A stretch of DNA of 64,000 nucleotides from Eukaryota sp. TZLM1-RC (taxonomy: Eukaryota > Metamonada: BaSk clade): positions 1 through 64,000 of the forward strand of contig JAUPSS010000006.1 of the NCBI GenBank assembly GCA_040285825.1, in the 5' to 3' direction. The notes beneath the pieces were generated by a model. It was not told where the DNA came from and made no database searches. It saw only the letters and a program-made list of their open reading frames with translations. Both the position numbers and the translations under genes were made by a program. Positions within the stretch are counted from its first letter, which is position 1. Every line of letters begins with the position of its first letter. Shown here piece after piece: positions 37,226-47,906 of the stretch.

Positions 37226-37323
37226 AGAAACTATTCAATTTTTGTTGATTTCTAGTGAGAAAAAAATTCTTTGTGAATATACCAATTTAATAGAAAAGAA
37301 TTCCAAAAGTTGACAAAATAAGC

Positions 37324-38017
37324 TCAAGACTGACATTGATCCACGCTGTTATTCACATTAACAGAAACTTCTTTACCTTCACTCATTACAAAGGGTTGAC
37401 GGGGAGTTGCAACATATTGTCTAGCAAAGTTGATGTACTTGTTGATGTAAGATAAGCTTGGTTGCAGAGCTGCTGGGTCATTGGTTTCACTAAGTCTTAC
37501 TGGAATCTCTACCCCGGTTGTGAACACAATTGCAGCCATTGTTTGATAGTGAAATCTTGTCTGGCCAGATGATCTGTGGTCTCCATGTTGAAATGTATGG
37601 GATGCCCCAATTTGGTTCGTCCTGGCCTGTAGTCCGTACACGTCCTCAAGAGCAAAGCATTGGGAAGTACTGAAACGATCGTCCTTGGCTGTAAGTCTGT
37701 AATACAGCATTTTCTCAGAGGGATCAACGGTGATACAGGACTCGCAGAATTCATTTGCAGGGTCTGACCAAATCCATAACCAGAACAACAGGGCAACAAA
37801 GGAGACAGGAATGTACAACAGGACGAGTGGCTCCTCGACTACTGCAAGAATCACAGCTGGTATGCAACTAAAGACCCATACAGCCCAAGAAAGCCAATCG
37901 GTGCGCTCTGTCTGACCTTCGAAGAAGATTTGGGCTGGCTGTTGAGGTGTGGAAGTATGATGGTGTAACTGATTCTGTGTTGATTAAAAACTACACATGA
38001 CATACTGGAACGAACAT
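37324..38017 (-). CDS. Two-helix membrane protein of unknown function, spliced
   Basis: The coding sequence is best read as two exons on the minus strand: 38,017-38,006 (ATG plus three codons) and 37,974-37,324, joined across a 31-nt intron with the frame kept, giving 220 residues. The long exon has no ATG until far inside the protein, which is why the small first exon is needed. After a His/Gln-rich N-terminus there are two hydrophobic helices, around WLSWAVWVFSCIPAVILAVV and PLVLLYIPVSFVALLFWLWI. A soluble domain of about 150 residues with several cysteines follows. The shape resembles small membrane proteins with a cytosolic PH-like domain, but I do not recognise the family. Base composition is less AT-rich than the flanks, which supports real coding. 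Confidence 0.75.
37975..38005 (-). other. 31-nt spliceosomal intron with metamonad-like signals
   Basis: On the minus strand it starts GTATGTCATG and ends TTTAATCAACACAG. Removing it joins an ATG-led four-codon exon in frame to the 216-codon open exon. The acceptor (AATCAACACAG) resembles the combined branch-point/acceptor motif of Giardia and Trichomonas introns (CTAACACACAG type). Confidence 0.75.
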
Positions 38018-38500
38018 CGAAAGTCTAGTGTTAGAATATTTCTGATCGAAGAATCAAAATGATTGGAAGTCCAAAGAACGAGATCCTTCATTAATAACTT
38101 ATTAAAAATGCATGACAGGCGTAATAATGTCCAATACAACTGATGATGTCGTGAAAAAGGCTTTTTGGTAAAACAAACTCGATATTCTTTTCATCAACAC
38201 CATTGGGGAAAACACCATTAGTTTTGTTGAATAAGGATGAACAAAAATCTAGTAGAGCAAACTATGAATCAGATCACGTGCAGTAGAAAGCAAGAGCCGA
38301 GTCATGCACAAACATGTATTTAATTAACATTTTCAATAGTTTTTACAAGTGTCTTGACTCAAAGTTTCGACGACCTATCTCAAGGGTTCTACCATTGTGA
38401 TCACTTGTGTGATTGGTTTAGTTGCATTAAATCTAATATGTATAAGATGTGTCACTATTGATTTAACTTTGAATGAAATTGTGTGTGTGCAATTACAACA
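38018..38500. other. Intergenic region upstream of the spliced gene
   Basis: No open frame of note and no recognisable repeat. It presumably contains the promoter of the membrane protein gene. No TATA-like or other fixed element can be assigned. Confidence 0.4.
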
Positions 38501-38578
38501 ATTGTAGAGTTGGTGGTTAATTTAAATCGAAATTTGGTTATTACTCACATCACATTTCATTTACATTTCCACTTAAAC
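38501..38578. repeat. Dispersed repeat X, left part (split by F1b)
   Basis: Matches 32,449-32,530 ('gtagagtt', 'cacatttcatttacat'). The remainder of X continues on the other side of the F1b LINE at about 40,331. Confidence 0.5.
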
Positions 38579-40330
38579 TTTTTTTTAAAAAACTGGAATA
38601 TTTATTGAGATAAAAATAACCATCTAGAATTCAATATCCTTCAAACAAGCGTCACTATTACTGAACCTACTCACAGCATTACGTTCATATTCTACACCAA
38701 TAGCTAAAAGTGCCTTTGAAATCATTGTAGGAATAGACTTAAAATGCAAAAAACAATTCTATTTAACCAGAAAGTGGAGTTCATTGTTTTACCAGACCTA
38801 TTCAGTAACACTCTTTTGAAATTTTCCAAAAAGTGCAACCCTGAAGGTCCAATATTGCCAAAAAGAGAAATTGCAAACGGCACAAACTGATATTTCACAT
38901 GTTCCACTCTACCTAACTGTGCCAAAGGTTCTTCATATTTTTTTATCTTCTTTTTTTCGGCGTTAGATAACGGCGAATCAGCGGAATACACTAAACGAGG
39001 AGCAGAATTTTTGCAAACATCAACTGAGACAACATCTACAACATTGAGAACACCATCGATCCCTGGAGACCACTAAATCTGCCCTTCTTTGACCAAAGGA
39101 ATCATCCGTTTGATCTGAAGACAGCTTACGTACTAGTGGCTCAATAAATGCCTCTATATTGAAACTTTTGCACATGGCATATAATTGATCACGAACTGAG
39201 TCATGAACAATTGAGCGATAAGTTATAAAATACTTACAGTTTAAAATATGGGAAAGCGTAACAACACTCTTGCAGCGACAAATTAAATCATTTGGTGATG
39301 AACAAGGCCATAGAAAACATCTCATTCTCATTGCAGTGGTCCATTGGTGATCATTAAGTAGAAGGCCATAAATGTTGGGAACTTGGGAGATTAGGCAACT
39401 TGAGCAACTGTCTTCAAGATCAATCAAAAAGTTTGCAAAAACGGGATTTTTTTCCTTAGCCAAGCTAAGACGTACAATATAATCCAAGTTTTCTAAACCT
39501 TTTAAGATCTTTTTCTGCAATTTTGCAAAAGTCAGTGGTAAGGAGAGCAAGCTTCTTGAAGGAAGTTCCACAATATCAGAGGGGAAACATTTAGCCCAAA
39601 TATTGGGTGAAAGAGTTTCAATTTCCTGTTGCCAAGAAATAAGATAAGAGCTCCCGCAATTTTCAATGAGATGAATTTTTTCAGGAAAACGATTCACAAA
39701 TTCATAAATAAAATTCTTTCCACCTCCAATAAAGGCAGCTTTACAAAGGTAGCTTGATTTATGAAAATCAACACCACCAAAATTTGTACCACAAAAAATG
39801 TGGCTTCGTAAGTGAGATGCATCAATTTCCAATAATTTTGCTAAAAAAATTGGTTCTTTGTTCATTAAAAATTCGACAAAACTCCAAAGAAATTGATGGT
39901 GATGTTGATCTCAAAATATGAGTAAATTTTCCAGAATAACAGATTTTTAGGAAAAAGAATTTCAAATGTTTCTCAATATTTAAATTTTCTATTGATTCTA
40001 ATTCATTTCCAAATTGAGTCAACAGAGTCGAAAGTTGGCCTTTGACTTCATCAATATTTTCGAGATAACAACCCATAAATCGAAAACCAGACTGATCACA
40101 ATTGATAAAGGGGACATTGACATCATTAATGAAAAAATCAATTGGTTCATGGCCAATAATCAAACATTTGGAGATATTCAATGAGAGACCAATATCTTCA
40201 TAACGCTGTTGAATAAAAGTTGCTATTTGTTTCAGAATTGTAATAGGAGCAATTACAGGAATGTCATCCCTATATGCTACAATATCTATTTCTGGGAATT
40301 TTTCTTTTAATTCACTTAAACTTGAACAGA
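38579..40330 (-). mobile_element. F1 LINE, longer copy with RT motif C (F1b)
   Basis: Minus-strand frames at 39,822-40,181, 39,020-39,865 and 38,722-38,991 are closely similar to F1a. This copy extends further 5', adding the RT motif C region (about 40,250-40,300, VAYRDDIPVI). Downstream come CRCKSVVTLSHILNCKYF, RRADLV and the DVVSVDV-type core, although that part is split by a frameshift near 39,065. The 3' end has a CAATAAATATTCCAG-type tail followed by an A/T run. It is 5'-truncated at about 40,330. The close similarity to F1a suggests a fairly recent burst. Confidence 0.85.
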
Positions 40331-40440
40331 TAAATCAAAAGCTTTGAACAACAACCAACCAATCAATCAATCAATCAATCAAATGATGAGAATTTATTGT
40401 TATTGATGTGTTCTTCCACAAAGAAACTTTTTGTTAGAGT
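40331..40440. repeat. Dispersed repeat X, right part, with AATC microsatellite
   Basis: It resumes the repeat seen at 32.55-32.73 kb ('tcaaaagctttg', then the 20-bp 'tgtgttcttccacaaagaaa'). An (AATC)n run at 40,361-40,382 replaces part of it. Confidence 0.5.
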
Positions 40441-40619
40441 GAGCATACGATGTTGTGGGAGTAAGGGTCAGTCCTAATAATACACAATAAACTGCTTTTC
40501 CCTCGTGTGAAATCTTTACACTACATACCTTTGATTAATGTACAATTAATAATAGATAATAATAATAATTATTAACAAAATAACAATAAGACGAGTGATT
40601 GACAACATTAAAAACACAA

Positions 40620-41770
40620 TTACTTTATAATACACAATTTATGATTTAACGAACTCAAAACAAAATAAGGATAATAAAAATCACCATCTAATCTAGGTAA
40701 TTCACCATTTAAATCAACATAACCTGAACCAACCTCCTTCAAATTAATGGTGTAATTAACTAAATCAACAGTGATTTCAATTACATCAGCTTTTTTCCAT
40801 TGTGTATGGCTTCCTGAGGTGTTGAGGGGTAGACCACCTCCATTCCAACAACCATAGACATCAAAGTCATTAAAACTAGTAAAGTTGAACTTCTTCCCAG
40901 CAATTACACCAATAAATATACCACCATCATCACCTTCATAACTAACCCTCCATTTATGAATATGACCATGCTTCAAGGGTTTATCTCCTCTAATTGGTTG
41001 GTCGACATAATTATCACCACTTTTAGCCACCAAACCATCATGAGAAACTGAAACCTTATAATTCTTATATTCTTTGGAAAAAACCACACCACCAAAAGAT
41101 TGAGCAACATTACTGTGGTTTTGGGTTCACCAAACTTAGTGGAATCAACAACATTCATGATTTTTTTAGCAATTTCGAGGAATTTACCCTCAATTCTAGA
41201 AATATTATGATTTACATCAGAGAAACAGCTTTTGATCTCATTCTTTAAACAAGGAGCAGTTTGGTTGAGGGTAACAGGATTTCCAGAAAAAAAGACGTCA
41301 GTGGAGCTTGGAACCTTGCAAGAGTCAATGCAAGATTTGAGGGATGCTAGGCAATCGCCGATCGATCGGGAGAGTTGAGATGTGGCTTCACTGGCTACTT
41401 CTTTGGCTTGGAAAAGGCATTGTTCAAGGTTATTGTTTATGGTGGTAATGGTGGTGGTGTAGGAATCAAGAGCTTCATGAAGTGGGAGCATATTGCCATG
41501 AGAAGAATGACCGTCCACAAGACAGCAGTTGACGCAGACAGGAATTGAGCATTGTTGACAAAAGTACTGTAGGGGCTTTGTTTTGTGCTTCGTACACTTC
41601 TTAGGGAGAAGGGTATTTTCATTGAGGGGAACCGCCGTGTGAGACCGGAACATACTAATTGCGTGTACACTGTCAGAGCAACTGTAGCATAAGGAAGAAG
41701 AACAATCGTGGCAAACCAGGGAAGCAGGAGCTTCCTGACAGTTTTCACAAACAGGAGGAGTGAGGGACAT
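40620..41770 (-). pseudogene. B-box / coiled-coil / SPRY protein, frameshifted copy
   Basis: Paralogue of the intact gene at 47,907-49,055. The first frame (41,770 down to ~41,115) starts at ATG and has two B-boxes, CENCQEAPASLVCHDC and KKCTKHKTKPLQYFCQQC, then a coiled-coil stretch (NNNLEQCLFQAKEVASEATS). Near 41,113-41,125 a one-base deletion relative to the paralogue shifts the frame. The SPRY-like C-terminal domain continues in another frame to 40,620 (HGHIHKWRVSYEGDDGGIF, VIEITVDLVNYTINLKE). The SPRY part is otherwise well preserved, so this is a recent pseudogene or a base-calling error. TRIM-like B-box/SPRY proteins act as protein-binding adaptors. No RING is present. Confidence 0.85.
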
Positions 41771-41814
41771 GTAATCAACTAATTGGTGTTTGAATACACT
41801 TTTGGTAAAGATGA

Positions 41815-41950
41815 TTTAAGAGAACCTTTAGCTAGACAGCAAGCGGATCAAGATTTTGTAGAGGAAATCTTGGTTCAATGATATTCGTCTCATTAGATAT
41901 GAATTAATTTTATTAAGTGTGCATGTTCAATAAATTGATGACAAATAGTT
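41815..41950 (+). mobile_element. F2 LINE 3'-end fragment on the plus strand (F2c)
   Basis: It reads REPLARQQADQDFVEEILVQ and a stop, then an AT-rich 3' UTR with TTCAATAAAT. This matches the end of the F2 copy at 34.0-34.15 kb in reverse orientation. It sits just upstream of the frameshifted B-box gene. Confidence 0.8.
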
Positions 41951-42295
41951 TTCAAGGATTTAGTGTGCTTAATGCCACGTCACTCAGTTACAGATTTCAG
42001 TCAATTCCCTTGGAGTGATCACTATCTTGCAAATATGCCAGGGTTTCTGAGTACCTATTTGAATTGGTTAATTATTTAATTTATTTAAGTATATTTGAAA
42101 AGGTTTCATTGAGTGAATGAGCCAGAGAAAATCTGTGAAAAAACAAAATACAAACTAACTAAATTGATAAAGTAACATTCCAATAAAGTAAAAAACGTAT
42201 TAAATCTATAGAAGAATTTGAGTCTCAAAGACAAAAAACAGATTCTTGGTTTAATAATACTTTAATTTACTTTGAATTTAATAATTAATATACAT

Positions 42296-44592
42296 TTATT
42301 TAAAATCAACCACATCAGAGGTCCAACCTTTTTTATTAAAGATAACCGACCTCAAATGGCCAAAATTGTGATGACTTTCATTTATCTTTGATTGGCTATC
42401 TGATTGCTTAGTTGATTGATTAGTTGATTGGCTATCTGTACCTCTAGGCTTGTTGCAAACAGAAGGGATTGGTGTAACTTGATCCTTATTCAAAATATTG
42501 GGACATGACTCCCAAAAATTAGGTGTAAAATTGTACCAAAAGCTTGATCGAGAAGTAAAAGTGACAGATTCTGCCAAATATTTGGAATAAAGCTCACTTT
42601 GCTCCACAAAATTTCGAGGAAGTTCAATTGTGCTCAATCCAGATTTGCTGGTCAAAACCAGGTCAAATCCAACTTGATCCATTCTTAGACAAGGTAATAC
42701 AGGCTTTGATAGAAAAATACGATTTTGAATAAAGTCGAAAATATACAAAAATGAATCTATTATTAAAAACAAAAAGAACCCACATTGTGAAAAATTACTT
42801 AAAACTGAAATTTTGGTGAAAGCATTGGAAATTTTCAGCCCGTGGTTAATTTTGAAACACTTAAAATTTGTAATATTAACAAGAAAAAAGCAAGAGTTAG
42901 TGAGAAAAAATACAAAGGCTCCCGTATCGTGGAGGCAATATGACAAGATCAAATTTTCGGGAGAAGAGATCACAAATGAAATCAGTGAGCTCTTGTCAAG
43001 ATGAACAAAAATTTGGTTTGCATTATTGGGAACAACAAATACCGAATATTTACAATCATTTAAGGTCAAATAAGCCTTGAAAATTCTACAAGAATTTTGA
43101 ACCACACCGGAATCAGCAAGTTCAAAATTTTGAATCATTTTGACTGTATGCAGCTCATAATTCAATTCAAAAAGATTGAATTTTTGGTCCAGCAAATAAA
43201 ACAACTGTTCCGATCGATCGGAGGTGAGTAGATCCAATATTTTGGGAAAATTTCGTTGTGCAACAATAGAATTTGTAACAACATTAAATGTAAATACTTC
43301 ATCAAAATTTTCACTACTAGAACGACAAATAAGGATCACAGATGGTGAAAGGGGTAATGAAAAAAATGAATTCTGTTCAGCGTGGAAAATATTTGAAATT
43401 TTGGGCAAGGGGAACAATTTTTGATCACAAAAAACAAAACATGTGCAGTGACTATCATTCAGAGCAATAAAACCTAAATTTTCAAAATTTTGCGACAAAT
43501 TAGAAGAAGTTGATCTACAAGAAGAGCTCATAAATGAATTTTTGAGCGGAACTTTGGGAAAAGGTCCAATTGAATGATTCAAAGAGAAGACTATAGAAGT
43601 TCCAATATTATTTATTCCAATTAAATTAATTTTTAAATCATGAATTGACCAAAATAAACTTGAATTGATGAAAATGCAACAATCAGAAATTGATGGAAGA
43701 GACAACTTGGTTGACACTTGGAATAGATCAACTGTAGATAGAAACGAAATTTTAGTGTTGTCATGAAAGATGACAATCTGTTCATTGTCGATAATCGAAA
43801 TATTTTGAACCAATTGTATTTCCAGAGCTGATAGAAATTCGCCTGAGGAGATTTTAAAAAAATATAAAAAATTAGAATAGTAAAAAACAAAAAAATCATG
43901 ATTGGAAGTGTAAATTAATTCTGCCCGGTTCTTTATTTGCAAATTCTTTGGGGTGATATTGTTAAAAATACTATTTAAATCATATTGATATAACGCCATA
44001 TTTGTAACAATTATTTGAGAATTATTAAAAACATTAGAACAAATTAAAATAGTCTCACTCAAAATTTCGGGCGGTGAAATTTTCACCTTAAATGGAGAAA
44101 AAGAGGAGACGTCCAAGTTAAACAAATAGTTTGCAGAATAGATCGAGAGAAAACCTTCAGAAAAGACGCATCCATCAATTCCAGAATCCATTGTCAACTT
44201 GGCAACTACCGTCAGCTCCGGGAGATGCAGAACAAAGCAGAAATTGCCACAAGTAAGGGCGACGAAAGAGGAGAACGAACTGACAGATGTAATTGGGTGA
44301 GGCAGGACACGTGATGTGAGAGTAGAGGGTAGATGAAAGGAAGAAAGAACATGGCCAGTAGCGTAAACTAGACAGGAATGGTTAAGTGCTGATTTAGCAA
44401 GAGTTGAGTGGTGAGATGAAGGAAGAGCATAGTGATTTATAGGAGGAAGTGGAGCAGTGGGGAGTGACTGCAGAAGCATGTATTCATTGGAATTGGTGAG
44501 GTCGACAAACTTCTCAAAGAAAATGGTCCTACCACACGTTGTTTTGTTTTGGAACAAACAAAAAAAAGCGCTTCCTCGTTAACCAACTCCAT
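42296..44592 (-). CDS. Large Ser/Phe-rich protein, possible beta-propeller
   Basis: A frame of about 750 codons runs from 44,557 to 42,296, but its first codon is TTG and an in-frame stop lies just upstream. The nearest ATG, at 44,592, is in another frame and becomes continuous only if the T8 run at 44,560-44,567 had one more T. I therefore place the start there with doubt. The protein alternates short hydrophobic strands with polar turns (SCLVYATGHVLSSFHLPS, FFVFYYSNFLYFFKISSGE, SLFWSIHDLKINLIGINN), as in WD-type propellers, but lacks clean WD dipeptides. The last ~60 residues are Ser/Gln-rich. The family is not recognised. Vesicle-coat, nuclear-pore or ciliary scaffold proteins would look like this. 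Confidence 0.75.
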
Positions 44593-44923
44593 TTTGAATA
44601 ACTTGAAGCAGTTTGATAATAAGCAAGTTGATGTTCATGTGAATGAAAATCTACTGTGATTCAATGCATGCGGTTTCAGTAGGCAAAAGGTCAAGATATG
44701 CTTTTTCGTTTGATTTTTAAAACGTGATTGTTCCAGGAATAAAAAAATTAATTAATTCGTTCTGAAACCAACAAAATTAATAATTTAATGTATAACTATT
44801 ATATATAAGTTTTTATTTGCATATTTATATATTTTCTACGAAGAATCAAATAAAAACAAATACTGAATATAATGTTATTATTTATTAGTTTAATTATTTA
44901 TGCTTCAGTTGAACCGAGAAACC

Positions 44924-44927
44924 AAAA
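44924..44927 (-). terminator. Pol III T4 terminator of tRNA-Glu
   Basis: On the minus strand, TTTT occurs one base after the end of the acceptor stem, as expected for an RNA polymerase III stop. Confidence 0.6.
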
Positions 44928-44928
44928 T

Positions 44929-44999
44929 TCGCATACCGGGAATCGAACCCGGGTCTAGTATGTGAAAGACACTAATGCTAGCCACTACACCATATGCGA
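44929..44999 (-). tRNA. tRNA-Glu (anticodon UUC)
   Basis: The minus strand folds into a 71-nt cloverleaf. The acceptor stem TCGCATA pairs with TATGCGA. The D-arm contains the A-box TGGTGTAGTGGCTAGCA. The anticodon stem AGTGT/ATACT holds the loop CTTTCAC with anticodon TTC. The T-arm carries the B-box GGTTCGATTCC. It has no intron. The overall sequence is close to canonical eukaryotic tRNA-Glu. Confidence 0.97.
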
Positions 45000-45502
45000 T
45001 TACATTTGATGATATCTGCTGTGAGGTGGGGTACTTAAATCAAAAATCATCCAAAGAGCGATATATTGTATTTCATACACTAAAATTGACAAAAAAGTTG
45101 TGTGTTTTCTTGGTATTGCAGTTAAAACATCGTCAACTGAATTAAACAATCGAATACTGAATTTAATACTCCAATTTGTTGTTAATTAATTTGTTAAGCT
45201 TTGGTGTGTCCGAACCAGATAAAAAAACACGAAAATATCTCACTAATATACAACTGAGTAACGGACATTAATAAGGGATTTTAAAAAAAATTAAGGCAGC
45301 TAATAATAAAAATTCATCATGTACTGGAGCTTGAATTAAAAAAAGCTTGTTTTGATATAAATCAGAAAAAATTAAATTAAAAGCGAAAACAATGCTGACG
45401 AATCTGCTGTAAATAACATACATTTTGACCCAAAAATCCCACACAAAACTAGTCAAAGACAGATAGTGCTTGAGGTTAACAGTAGACAAACAAAACAAAA
45501 CA
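45000..45502. other. Intergenic region between tRNA and membrane protein gene
   Basis: AT-rich. A 76-codon minus-strand frame (45,268-45,498) has no motif support and is probably 3' UTR of the gene above. Nothing else is visible. Confidence 0.4.
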
Positions 45503-46090
45503 CTATACTGTTAATGACCTATTGTCCTCGCCATCATAAACATCTACAACAGGTGAAATGGTAGGATCGTCTCTATTCACAATAAGATCAATCCCTCTGT
45601 TCTTACCTGATAAGGAAAGTACAGACCCTTCATTCCCAGCCTGAACGTAGAGTGGAACACCCTCTGCACCATCATATGCAGCGATATGGAGAGAGTCATC
45701 CTCTGCAAGAGAGACAATGGCTCGTACATCCCCTTCATTATTCATCAAAGAGACTGAAGGACAGTTATCGTCATCAAGTTCCACTGCCATTCCAACAGTT
45801 TTATCGTTTTTCATGAGAACTATACGGGGTTTGTCATCTTTGGTGTATAACCCAATGCGAGGGTTTGCATCTGTAAGTTTAGCTCCAGGGCTTCCTGTGC
45901 ATATGAATAATTTTCTGCAAGATACCTCATCAGCAATGATCCGCTTTGGAGTTGAGAAAAGTTGTTTTAATAGCACAATAACGCAAATCGTGACAGATAG
46001 AAATCCTAGGGTAACAGACATGTTGATAGGATCGAGCTTGGAGTAATGTGATTTAAGATAAGACGTCGGTTGATCATGTAAATGGGGCAT
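45503..46090 (-). CDS. Single-pass membrane protein of unknown function
   Basis: The open frame reaches up to 46,174, but the first in-frame ATG is at 46,090 (195 residues); a second ATG at 46,021 would place the membrane helix at the very N-terminus (172 residues). The helix is VTLGFLSVTICVIVLLKQLF. The rest is a soluble, acidic domain made of repeated short units such as RIGLYTKDDKPRIVLMKNDK, SVSLMNNEGDVRAIVSLAED and SLHIAAYDGAEGVPLYVQAG. Their spacing (strand, turn, strand about every 20-25 residues) suggests a beta-repeat fold. I do not recognise the family. It is divergently transcribed from the YJU2 gene, with 127 bp or less between start codons, so they probably share a promoter region. 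Confidence 0.75.
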   Translation of the reverse strand: MPHLHDQPTSYLKSHYSKLDPINMSVTLGFLSVTICVIVLLKQLFSTPKRIIADEVSCRKLFICTGSPGAKLTDANPRIGLYTKDDKPRIVLMKNDKTVGMAVELDDDNCPSVSLMNNEGDVRAIVSLAEDDSLHIAAYDGAEGVPLYVQAGNEGSVLSLSGKNRGIDLIVNRDDPTISPVVDVYDGEDNRSLTV

Positions 46091-46217
46091 TTGAGATGGT
46101 GGTTGAGAGGCAGTTGACAAGGTAAGGATTTGGTATCTTAGATTGTTGTGGATAGCTGTGGATTGTTCAAACAACTTTCATTTGACCACATTTTCCAAGC
46201 TCCAATAACAACACCGC
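46091..46217. promoter_or_regulatory. Short shared intergenic region between divergent genes
   Basis: Only 127 bp (196 bp if the downstream ATG of the minus-strand gene is used) separates the two start codons. Both promoters must lie here or overlap the coding ends. I see no distinct TATA box. Confidence 0.45.
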
Positions 46218-47117
46218 ATGTCTGATCGTAAACCAATCAATAAGTACATCCCATCTGATTTTGATCCCTCCAAAATTACTAAGGGTAGAAAGGGTAGTCA
46301 TATGAATGCTGTACGTATGATGTTGCCAATGTCTGTACGATGTAAAAAGTGTGGTGACTTCACTTATGTGGGAACCAAGTTTAATGCAAAGAAAGAAGTA
46401 GTCTGGGACGAGACCTACTTGGGTATCAAAGTGTTCAGATTCTACATGCGATGTCGTTTATGTTCTTCTGAATTTACTGTCAAAACTGATCCCAAAAACC
46501 AAGACTATATCGTAGAACATGGCGCAGAACGAGCTTATGAACCCTGGAGGGAACGTGAGCGCCAGGAAAAGCTTGAAACAGAACTACAAAAGAAGAAGGA
46601 AGAGCTTGATAATACAGCTGCAATACAGCTTAAATCTGAGCAAACTAGAAAACAATTCGAGGACTTGGACCAATTAGATTACCTCAAGCGATTAGCTAGC
46701 AAGCAGAATAGAATCCCCGCAGATAAACTGAGGTCAGTTATTGAAAGAGAACCTGAAAGTCACACCATTGATTCATCTATCAGTTCGATACAGTGCCCCT
46801 CAGAAGTTGTTATATCTCGAGCTGGTGAAGAAATAAAGGTTGGAGGAGACCTGGAACCCAAGCAGGGTTTCAAGAATGAGGAAGGTAGTCCTCTTCAGGA
46901 GGTACGATCTGTTTCACCCCCATACGAGATCACTAGTACCAACACTTCGTCATTAATTCTGGATCATCTCGTTGAGTCGGAGGATGAAACTATTGTAGAA
47001 GGGGAACAAGTGCCTCAAGAAGAAACCTCACGAGCCAGATTGCAACACAGTGAGGATGTAGTTGAAATGCCAAAGAAGAAGCCCTCATTGGTGTGTTATT
47101 CAGATGAAGACGAATAA
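46218..47117 (+). CDS. YJU2: Pre-mRNA splicing factor YJU2 (CWC16/CCDC94 family)
   Basis: A 299-residue protein from a clear ATG. Residues 1-115 match the highly conserved N-terminal domain of YJU2/CCDC94: NKYIPSDFDPSKI, RMMLPMSVRCKKCGDF, YVGTKFNAKKE, ETYLGIKVFRFYMRCRLCSS, FTVKTDPKNQDY and GAERAYEPW. Cys42, Cys45, Cys79 and Cys82 form the zinc site. Residues ~115-150 are a charged coiled coil, and the C-terminus is acidic and variable. The family joins the activated spliceosome with the NTC/Prp19 complex and promotes the first (branching) step of splicing. Its presence fits the intron found at 38.0 kb. The C-terminal tail is divergent, but this is usual. Confidence 0.97.
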   Translation: MSDRKPINKYIPSDFDPSKITKGRKGSHMNAVRMMLPMSVRCKKCGDFTYVGTKFNAKKEVVWDETYLGIKVFRFYMRCRLCSSEFTVKTDPKNQDYIVEHGAERAYEPWRERERQEKLETELQKKKEELDNTAAIQLKSEQTRKQFEDLDQLDYLKRLASKQNRIPADKLRSVIEREPESHTIDSSISSIQCPSEVVISRAGEEIKVGGDLEPKQGFKNEEGSPLQEVRSVSPPYEITSTNTSSLILDHLVESEDETIVEGEQVPQEETSRARLQHSEDVVEMPKKKPSLVCYSDEDE

Positions 47118-47159
47118 TGAAACATCTTTATTATAGGCTACATTGATACATTTGTACAT

Positions 47160-47483
47160 TTACAACTCTGAACACGTAGAGTTGAGTTGCAGAAACTTGT
47201 TGCGGAATGAGATGAATTGTGTTGAACTTAGTTCGATGGTTCTGCTAGAGTCATCAGAGAATAGGATGTTTAAAATAAATACTGGTTCAACATTAGAAGA
47301 TATGGATGTAGAACAAGTAAACTGAAGCTTGACATCTATGTCCTTGATTGATAGCATTGTGGCAGTTGAAACTTTTGTTTCTGGACTTGTTTTTGGGGTT
47401 GAAATTATTCTGGGCAACACATCGTTCAACAACTCAAGCTCTGTATCTTTGAAACCCGCCTCTACAGCATCCAAACAGTTCAT
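47160..47483 (-). CDS. COMM-domain-like small protein
   Basis: 107 residues from ATG to stop, convergent with YJU2 with 42 bp between the two genes. The C-terminal ~65 residues (SIKDIDVKLQFTCSTSI, SSNVEPVFILNILFSD, TIELSSTQFISFRNKFLQL) follow the COMM-domain pattern: a 'D-V' strand with polar ending, a proline-led hydrophobic strand, then a final helix that begins with a Phe/Leu-Ser segment. COMMD proteins form the Commander complex with CCDC22/CCDC93 and regulate endosomal recycling. The protein is short like COMMD6. N-terminal exons could be missing. The plus-strand frames over it are shadows. The assignment is by pattern only. Confidence 0.5.
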   Translation of the reverse strand: MNCLDAVEAGFKDTELELLNDVLPRIISTPKTSPETKVSTATMLSIKDIDVKLQFTCSTSISSNVEPVFILNILFSDDSSRTIELSSTQFISFRNKFLQLNSTCSEL

Positions 47484-47906
47484 CACTTATGATTCTGGAA
47501 ATTCACCATATGGTGAAAATGAATCAGGTATTGCGCCGATCCCTTGAAAATAATCAAATCACATCTGTTTTACCAATCAAAACCATTGAGATTTCTTTTA
47601 ATTTTCTTCCTTAACAACTACGCTAAAATATGGCTTCAGGATTCAATAACACCCTATGTGTGTATACGTTTGCGGTTTCGAAACGGATTTCTCATGTTGA
47701 CTTCCAATTAATCTGTTCCAATTCTGTTTCTCACATCTGTTATGCGTCTCCAAAGAGAAAAAATTGGCAATCAATGATTTGACCAATAGATGATAACCAC
47801 TTGGTAAATTGCCTCATATCAAACAAATCAGATATAATATGAATTATGTAATTATAAATATATGGATATTTAATATCTTACAGTGTGGACCTTAGTTATT
47901 GAATAC
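47484..47906. other. Intergenic region before the intact B-box gene
   Basis: Contains the upstream regions of two divergent genes. No element can be assigned; the AT-rich stretch at 47,820-47,880 is a plausible core promoter for the B-box gene. Confidence 0.35.

Noticed and set aside
44530-44600. Alternative 31-nt intron near the start of the large minus-strand gene (GTTTGT...TAG)
   Set aside because: Splicing it does not restore the frame, and it lacks the AACACAG acceptor; a one-base T-run error explains the start better.
47143-47547. Two plus-strand frames between YJU2 and the B-box gene
   Set aside because: They overlap the COMM-like minus-strand frame, lack motifs and start downstream of the YJU2 stop.
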